Source: Larix kaempferi
Lineage: Eukaryota > Streptophyta > Pinopsida > Pinales > Pinaceae
Length of the DNA: 64,000 bases
Direction of reading: 5' to 3'
Assembly: GCA_027924585.1 (NCBI GenBank)
Contig: BSBM01000047.1
Location: 20,833,501 to 20,897,500, forward strand
The notes below the pieces were generated by a model. The model made no database searches, was not told where the DNA came from, and saw only the letters and a program-made list of their open reading frames with translations. The position numbers and the translations under genes are program-made. This document shows, piece after piece, positions 57,168-64,000 of the stretch; positions within the stretch are counted from its first letter, which is position 1, and each line of letters begins with the position of its first letter.

Positions 57168-60001
57168 AGCCTGAAGGAAGACATGATATGACATTTATGA
57201 GAATTGTTGCACTTGCGACAAATTGCAAGCTACGGCTTGATATAGAAAAAACCATTCATCGTAGCACTTTCGCTATAACTCCATTTTGGCGAAGGTTCAG
57301 GATTTGAAACCTCTACAGGTCGTAGATAACATTCCCATGTATCTTGTGTCCAAAGCACAGAAACTAATTCGTTGTACTTTGTGTTTTATGATCAGTACAA
57401 TTTAGGGTTTCTGCCTCTTCCATATCTCAATCATAAACAAGTGACCTAGGAAAAAAGGTCACAACTTGGGCTAGGAAGCTCCAAATGAAATTTCGTAAAA
57501 AGTGACAGTAAGATCACGGACTGTAGTTTCTCAGGTAAGGTTTTTAGAGGCCAAAATTGAACCAGTGACACGTGGCACTCCGTACAAATTCGCTCTCATG
57601 TTTTATCCCATAAACAGATCACGTTGCGACAGTTGGCATAACTCTCTCTTAGAAAATCCAATTGAGGCCAGACCTGTGGGGTTGGAAATATAACAGATCA
57701 CACTACCATAGGATGAATTTTCAGACCCTGTGGATTCGCAATTTCAGAGATGCACCAGAAACAACAAGGTGCATATTTCTGTCAAAACAAAATTGGATTC
57801 TGAGCACATTCATTCTTGACTTATCATTGCTGCGGGAATTTAGGGCTTCGGAGAAAGTTGGGATTCTTGGAATCGGAGACCACGACTGAATGATCCTCAT
57901 CAAAATCGAAATTTAGAGACCAAGATTGAATTTTTTGGTTGGGCAGAAGGCCGGGCTCGATCAAACCCTAGTTTGGGATTTTGATCGGAAAGATGGAAAA
58001 TTAGGGCTTCTGCAAAAGTTGGAATTTTTGAAGTCTGTGACCACGGCTGGAAACTCCTCAGAAAAATAGAAGTTTAGAGCTTTGGATCGAACCTTTTGGT
58101 TGGGAAGAAGGGTGGGCTTTATCAAACCCTAGTTCGAGGTCTCGTCGAGTGAATCCATAAGTTTCAAAGGCAATTTTGAGGGGTCAAATTTTGTAGTTTT
58201 CAAAATTGAAGTATACCAGCTTGATCAGCTCAACAAACCACATCTTTCCATCCATTTAGAAGTTTGAAATTCAAAGTTTGAATTTTTAGGGTTTCTCTGA
58301 CAAACCCTAATCCAGCTCCAGATCCAGTTTCAACAAATCAAAGTGGATTGGGTTAATCCTAGAATAGAATGAATTGGACACTTGCATAAGTAAAGAAGTT
58401 CCAGTTTCAGAGGGAGATGAGGCTAAGGCCTTACATAAGAAGGTTACAAGCAATCCCCACAAGTATGACTTGAGGAGATACAGGTATGTTTTGAAATTTG
58501 TTCATGATTAAGTTTATGATATGTTTGTCTTCATATTATTGAGGTTAGTACAATCTTGATTAATCTTAGACTTGTCTCATCACCCTAGTATGAATGCATG
58601 TGAATGAATATAGAAGACATTCATTGATTAGGGTTATGACACTTATGATTGTACTAATGCACTATGGTATTGTATGAGGATGATGTTGTCCGCTAACATG
58701 AAAGGTACAAGTCAAGTTCTAGATCAAGAACATATGACCATGGTGACATGAAGACAAAGACTCATGGATCACATAGAAGCTCTACTTACGAGGTATGTAT
58801 AATTTGGTTCTACAATGCTGAACCTATGAGATATGCAGGTTACTAGCACAAGTCATTGAAGAGAACAAGAAGACATTGTTTGGGTATGTTAGACATAGGT
58901 AGCTAACATGATAACCAGGTATGTTTTTCCTATATCAAGTTAGAATCCTACCTTGTGTTAGGATCTTATACTTTTGTATGAATGATAATGATTATTGTTG
59001 AAGATTAGAAGTTTTAGTAATCAAGGGTTTATGCATATTATGTTTCTTACTTTGATTGATGATATGACTAACCAGAATAGTCCTATGGTCAAATAAGAAC
59101 ATGCATGAGTAAAAGAAGTTTTCCCTGAAACCTTGAATGCTAATGCTTATTACCTATGTATGAAATGATCATGACCATACATGTTAAGATTATTTAGAAT
59201 CATAATGTTTTGATAGTATTGAGATTATACTAATGTATGTATGGTTATGTATGAGATCTTGAGGATGACCTATCATGACACTAGTGCACACTTAAAGCAT
59301 GCATAGTGGTCCAGGATGGATATAAGTTCAAGAACAGGTAATCCAAGAAGCAAAGATCAAGAGGGAGCACACTCCAAAAGTTCCTGCAAGGAAGCAAAGA
59401 TAAAGAGGGAGCACTCCAAGAAGCAAAGATCAAAAGGGAGTCCACCCTACAACTAAACAAAGATAAGTATTTGAATTGTCATTTATTATATTATTACTTA
59501 AAAGATGTTGTCCAGTCATGTACATACTTATGTTCCTAGATTTAGGATATGTATTATGCATATTAGAAAAGTTGCATTAATGAACAAGATACTACTAATA
59601 TGCAAGTAATGGGTTAGTGGCCTATGGTACTGTACAACATTCCATTGCTACTTATCTAGAATGAAACCTCTTTGCTAACATGTTGAGAGTAGTGCAAACT
59701 CTTAACAATGTTCTGGTAGAGATGGAAGGCATTTAGAAAGTTACCGTGTGAATACGAGATATGGATAAATGTTGTATTGAAGCATTGGCTAAGATAATTG
59801 CATGACTGTATGACATATATTCTTATGTGTAAGATTTTGTTCTGTAAACTATGAGAAGTTTTTAATCATGCAATTAAATTTGACTTGTAGGAAAGATCAT
59901 GTACAATCACCCACAAAAGAAGGAATACAACATTTGTTCCAGGAACAAAGTTAAAGAAAAACTATCTATTGAAAATATTGAAGAATCTGAAGTTCCCAGG
60001 A
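57168..60001 (+). other. copia internal non-coding region
   Basis: About 2.8 kb where gag, protease and integrase are expected. No frame exceeds ~75 codons and I see no CCHC, protease or HHCC/DDE motif. Around 59.33-59.46 kb a phrase (AAGCAAAGATCAAGAGGGAG) is repeated about three times. The region may be replaced by unrelated sequence. Confidence 0.6.
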
Positions 60002-61444
60002 TGTGGGATGCAGTAATGGAAGAATGCCATGATCGAGGAATACCAGTCGATTATGAAGAATGATGTTTGGGATGTGGTCCCAAGACCTGAAGGGAAGTCT
60101 ATTGTGACTTCCAAGTGGATCTATAAGATTAAGCATGCTACAGATGGTAGCATAGAGAAATACAAGGCAAGGTTTGTGGCTCGTGGCTTCTCCCAGAAAG
60201 AGGGGATAGATTATGAAGAGACTCTTGCTCCTGTAGCTAGATACACTTCCATCAGAACAATACTTGCTCTGGATGCAGTGATGAAGTGGAAGATACACCA
60301 GATGGATATGGTGTAGTCGAAGAGGAAGTGTATGTGGAACAACCACTTGGTTTTGAGAGACATGATAGGGAGTCATATGTGTGTAGATTGAAGAAAGCCT
60401 TGTATGGCTTGAAGCAAGCTCCCTGGACTTGGTATGGTAGGATAGACAACTTTCTATCTAGTTTAAGTTTTACCAAGAGTAAAGTGGATTCCAACCTTTA
60501 CTACAAGGTTGAGGAAGGAAATCCAGTATGTGGATGACCTGTTTGTTACAGGTGAGGATGGGTTGATTTCCGACATGAAGAGGAAGCTTGCTGCCAAGTT
60601 CGATATGAAGGACTTGGGCATGACGCATTACTTTCTAGGCATGGAGGTGTGGCAGAGTATAGATGGAATATTCCTTCGACAAGGGAAGTATGCAGTAGAG
60701 ATCCTGAAGAGGTTTGGGATGATGGACTGCAAGGCCATGGCCACACCTATGGCATCGAACCTGAAGCTATTGTGTGATGCTTCATCTGAGCCGGTTGATG
60801 TCACGGTGTATCGTCAGATGATTGGGTCCTTGATGTACCTGACGAACATGAGACTAGATATTTTCTTTGCGGTGAACACATTGAGCCAGTTCCTGACGGA
60901 TCCGAGAAGTGTTCACCTGGTTGCTGTAAAGCATATTCTAAGGTACCTGAAGGGTATGGTTGATTATGGGATCAAGTATGATGCGAATCAAAAGTTTAAC
61001 CTGGAGGGTTATGTTGATTCAGAGTGGGCAGGCAGTGCTGCAGATAGGAAGAGCACTTCTGGGTGCTGCTTTAGTATGGGATCAGGTGTGATCTCTTGGT
61101 TTAGCAGGAAGCAGTCCTGTGTGGCATTGAGTACAGTCGAAGCAGAGTATGTTGCAGCTTGTTCGATTAGTTGTGGAGCAGTATGGCTTAGGAAGCTACT
61201 GTCTGAGTTATTTGATCTCCCGTTGGATGCTACTGGTATCCTTTGTGACAACCAAAGTTGTGTGAAGCTGTCTGAAAACCCGGTGTTCCATGACAGGTCT
61301 AAACACATCGAGATCAAATATCACTATATCAGGGATATGGTGCAAAGAGGAGTAGTGAAGCTCCTGTATGTTGCGACAGACGAGTAGATAGTCGATGTGT
61401 TGACCAAGTCGCTGGCCAGAGTGAAGTTTGAGTACTTCAGAGAG
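60002..61444 (+). pseudogene. pol: copia reverse transcriptase and RNase H remnant
   Basis: Motifs in order: EYQSIMKNDVWDVVPRPEGK, VTSKWIYKIKHATDGSIEKY, KARFVARGFSQKEGIDYEET and LAPVARYTSIR. A frame change near 60300 leads to VYVEQPLGFE and LKKALYGLKQAPWTWYGRID. A second near 60510 leads to YVDDLFVTGEDG with the catalytic YVDD intact, then YFLGMEVWQS and GSLMYLTNMRLDIFFAV. RNase H follows: GYVDSEWAGSAADRKSTSGC, CVALSTVEAEYVAA, LCDNQSC and HIEIKYHYIRD. About ten residues normally before YVDD are missing, so a small deletion lies at the second frame change. TAG at 61386 is followed by the usual VDVLTKSLA end. Confidence 0.92.
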
Positions 61445-61511
61445 AGGCTTGGTGTACTTCAGATCGAGATTCCCTCTAAGGGGAAGTGATGATTTCGGAG
61501 ACACAGATGCA

Positions 61512-61830
61512 TACGAGCCATTCTCACATGGTGGTACGTGTGTCCTCCCAGGGTGCAGATATAAGCGCTGGGGCCATTCCGACATGGTTGAAGTGTGTCT
61601 TCCCATGGTCGTTGATGTAAGAGCCGTGCCATTCGAGCATGGTTGAAGTGTGTCTTCCCATGGCTGCGATATAAGTGCTGTGCCATTCCTATCATGGTTG
61701 AAGTGTGTCTTCCCATGGCTATGGATATAAGTGCGATGCCATTCTCGCATGGTTGAAGTGTGTCTTCCCATGGCGTAGATATAAGTGTTGAGCCTTTCAC
61801 GGATGGTTGAAGTGTGTCTTCCCATGCTAA
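61512..61830 (+). repeat. 55-bp tandem repeat, six copies, inside copia
   Basis: ATGGTTGAAGTGTGTCTTCC begins at 61584, 61639, 61694, 61749 and 61803, with a diverged first copy at 61529, so the period is 55 bp (the last is 54). It lies between the end of pol and the 3' LTR. The minus-strand frames over it are repeat products. Confidence 0.93.
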
Positions 61831-62282
61831 TGAATGTAAGTGATGTGTGATGTGCATCTGGGTTGTGCTCCGTGGACGATGACGATGGTCTGAAGACGAT
61901 GAGGTGACAGTATAGTACACAGGTTTTGCAGAGGTATATAATCAGTCCTGAGATGCTCTTACAGGTTTTGTAGAGGCAGTGTAATCAGTCCTGGGAGATC
62001 TTACAGGTTTTGCAGAGGCAGTGTAATCAGTCTTGAGGTGTACTTACTTGATGGCTTGCTTGCAGAGATGATGAATACCTACATGGAGGCTAGGCCTACA
62101 TCCAACATGAAAAAGGGCTGGCTCTGTAGAACTTCCTATGACGAGTAGATTAGAGATTGATTGAGATAGCAATAGCAGTGACGATGATGCTTCGTGATCT
62201 AGTGATGATGATCCAACTCCAAAATTGAAGACTTGTGCATATATGTATTGATGACTTGTGTCAAGAGAATACCTTCCTAGTT
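61831..62282 (+). other. copia 3' non-coding segment
   Basis: Between the 55-bp array and the polypurine tract. It contains two to three copies of ACAGGTTTTGYAGAGG about 50 bp apart (61919-62010). No gene. Confidence 0.6.
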
Positions 62283-62291
62283 AAGAGGGAG
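62283..62291 (+). promoter_or_regulatory. copia polypurine tract
   Basis: AAGAGGGAG immediately before the TG of the 3' LTR. It primes plus-strand DNA synthesis. Confidence 0.85.
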
Positions 62292-62935
62292 TGTTGATGT
62301 ATTTGTAACTTTGGAAGATATTCACTTGTATATTGCATTTGTACTTTATTGTATCCCCAACGTAGATGTATTATTCCTCCGATTGGAAGTGTCGTCATGT
62401 GTACTTGCAAGTGTCGCAAGTTATATTGTAAGTATCGTAACTTATACTTGATGGGTTATTAGACCACCTTGATGGGGTCGGCCCTATATGAGTCTTGTGG
62501 GTCAAAGGGTTATTAGACCACCGTAGAGGGGTTGGCCCAGTTAGCATTATGTTAAGTGGTTAAGTTGGGGCCGACCTAGTTGAGTAAAGGGCAAGTCAAG
62601 TTAGTGTATAAATAGAGAGTGTATCTCTTTCATTTTACACATTCTATTCATTCACTCACTTCGCATTAGTGAGAGAAGAGAAGGGTGCGCACAAGTGGAG
62701 GAGGAGCATGCTGCTGAAGTTATCTATCTCTTGGGTTTGATCATTGTGATCTTGTATTGATGTTTATTCTATCTCTGAGGAAGTTGCGGGGTTTTTCACC
62801 TTCTTGGTTTTCCCCGGTGAAATGTTTTGTGTCTCTTGTATCTTTTCTCTTGTCTCTTATGCTTGATATGCTATACATGTTGTTCTTTCAGTTAAGATCC
62901 TAGATCAGAATGATTTAAATTTTGAAAAACTAACA
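62292..62935 (+). repeat. copia 3' LTR (644 bp)
   Basis: Matches the 5' LTR over its whole length. The 14 extra bases are near 62840-62853, a local duplication of the CTCTTGT-type phrase. Confidence 0.95.
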
Positions 62936-64000
62936 TATCCTTATCACTGATATATGTCTCTCCATTCAAACTACCAGTTTTCCTATCTCAGGGGCACATC
63001 CATAGGGGTTGTATGCTATCATTGAACTAATAGATTTGCGTAAATAATCCAACTAATTAGCACACTAAAAAATCGCCTTTGAAATTCCTGAAAACAGTCA
63101 AGAGCAAGGGTAAATTATTAGAAACAATCAAGTGGTTGAGATCAAATTCCTAAGACAATTGTAACAGTGAGTGATAGTGAAGGAAATAGGGATAATATGC
63201 AGCTTAAGTGAATAAGAAGTCAAAGTAAGTGCATCCAATCCAACCAGATCATTGCAATATTATTGGAGTAACATCCAACCGAGAGATTCTAAGAACAAAA
63301 AATAAGGCATAATCGAACACATAAAAGGCTTCCATTGGTCCAATTGTATGCAATGATGGAGCCAGTCTCTCAGGAAGAAGGTGGGAGGAGGGTCAAAGTT
63401 CCACTGTGGCTATTGAATTGCTCAGAAAGTTATTTTAACCTTTAGATCCCCAATTTTATGAGAAGTTCCCCTTTCCATATGAGACATAGGAATGCAACCA
63501 GGTATGGAATCTCCTTTTCGGAGTTCCCTTGGCATTCTCCATGGTTATTTACCAGTAAAATCCCCAAGGCTCACATAGCAGTTTGGTGCAAGCAAATTCC
63601 AAATTGGAGTCCCGATGAACTTCTAAAACTAGCCCAAAGGACTATAGTATTGTATTATTGACAAATGTAGCTATATTGTATCAGCTCTGCTTTTGGTTCA
63701 ACAAGCTTGGAGATATAAATCATGTATGTCATTACAACCTTTTAAGGAATATTAGGCCACAAGTCTGCTATTCTAAAGTTGTCTTGTTTCATCTAGTTAC
63801 AAAGGACCCTAGTCATTATGTTGCAAACTTGCAGTCCATAAAATACAAAGTTTGCTGACCTCTCTTAAATTGAATTGCAAGGAAACATAAATAATAAGGT
63901 TGCAGCTTTGCCAAACAGACTTGAATTGTTTATGAGCTCAAGGACCAATTGAAGTTTACTGTTTGGCATACAAGGATATCATTTCAACAAATATTTAGAC
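62936..64000. other. non-coding, no gene seen
   Basis: Only short frames of up to 67 codons and no domain. Confidence 0.5.

Larger units (their letters stand above)
56525..62935 (+). mobile_element. Ty1/copia retrotransposon, internally deleted
   Basis: Two LTRs (56525-57154 and 62292-62935) begin TGTTGATGTATTTG and end AACTAACA. The primer site follows the left LTR directly, and a polypurine tract AAGAGGGAG precedes the right LTR. The flanks TATCT (56520-56524) and TATCC (62936-62940) form a 5-bp target duplication with one change. Only the RT/RNase H end of pol remains between; gag, protease and integrase are not recognisable. The copia class follows from the RT motifs. Confidence 0.95.

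Noticed and set aside
61208-61825. 205-codon minus-strand frame with HTSTMREW-type repeats
   Set aside because: It arises from the 55-bp tandem array and the antisense of RNase H.

Overview
This window looks like nuclear DNA of a land plant. It has plant-type LTR retrotransposons with the initiator-tRNA primer site TGGTATCAGAGC, a plant LINE with a CCHC ORF1 and an RNase H-bearing ORF2, a PLS-class pentatricopeptide repeat (PPR) gene, and intron-separated RNA polymerase I subunit exons. The very low gene density, nested and decayed elements and long AT-rich spacers fit a large repeat-rich genome; a gymnosperm is my guess, from overall character only. I see no intact host gene. Almost everything is a mobile element, a decayed gene or a tandem repeat.

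Layout. 1-8.1 kb: non-coding DNA rich in GTCGA motifs, with direct and inverted duplications. 8.06-8.29 kb: purine-strand minisatellite. 8.7-11.3 kb: AT-rich ~1.1-kb tandem repeats between 16-bp inverted repeats, followed by a long nested hairpin. The same repeat family resumes at 25.0-26.8 kb. 12-13.7 kb: ~115-bp direct repeats and a GC-rich minisatellite. 13.9-14.3 kb: a short unknown open frame with one stop. 15.0-21.9 kb: an essentially full-length LINE with a 17-bp target duplication, containing ORF1, ORF2 and an unexpected third open frame. 26.8-39.3 kb: a chromodomain-type Ty3/gypsy element (gag, protease, RT, RNase H, integrase in one frame with nonsense mutations), split by a ~6.06-kb insertion at 32,576-38,630. 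That insertion carries on its minus strand a ~1,160-codon decayed coding locus of unknown family. 39.7-40.2 kb: tandem repeats with Pol III-type box motifs. 41.2-41.8 kb: another minus-strand unknown pseudogene. 44-45.5 kb: 48-bp and 47-bp tandem arrays and palindromes. 46.3-47.8 kb: a ~1.3-kb GAT-type array whose Asp/Glu frame is open for 377 codons and runs into a non-repetitive tail. 51.4-53.4 kb: a PPR pseudogene cut inside the DYW domain. 54.7-55.0 kb: two exons resembling RNA polymerase I subunit 2. 56.5-62.9 kb: a Ty1/copia element with both LTRs but only the reverse transcriptase/RNase H end of pol.

How the parts relate. Several loci keep one reading frame over kilobases and are broken mainly by in-frame stops, many readable as CGA>TGA or CAG>TAG. 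This fits insertion followed by slow decay of methylated DNA. The most unusual items are the third open frame of the LINE, the UAAUG overlap joining LINE ORF1 to ORF2, the long minus-strand gene nested in the gypsy element, and the Asp/Glu array whose higher-order repeats stay in multiples of three. All function calls rest on motifs read by eye; no database search was possible.
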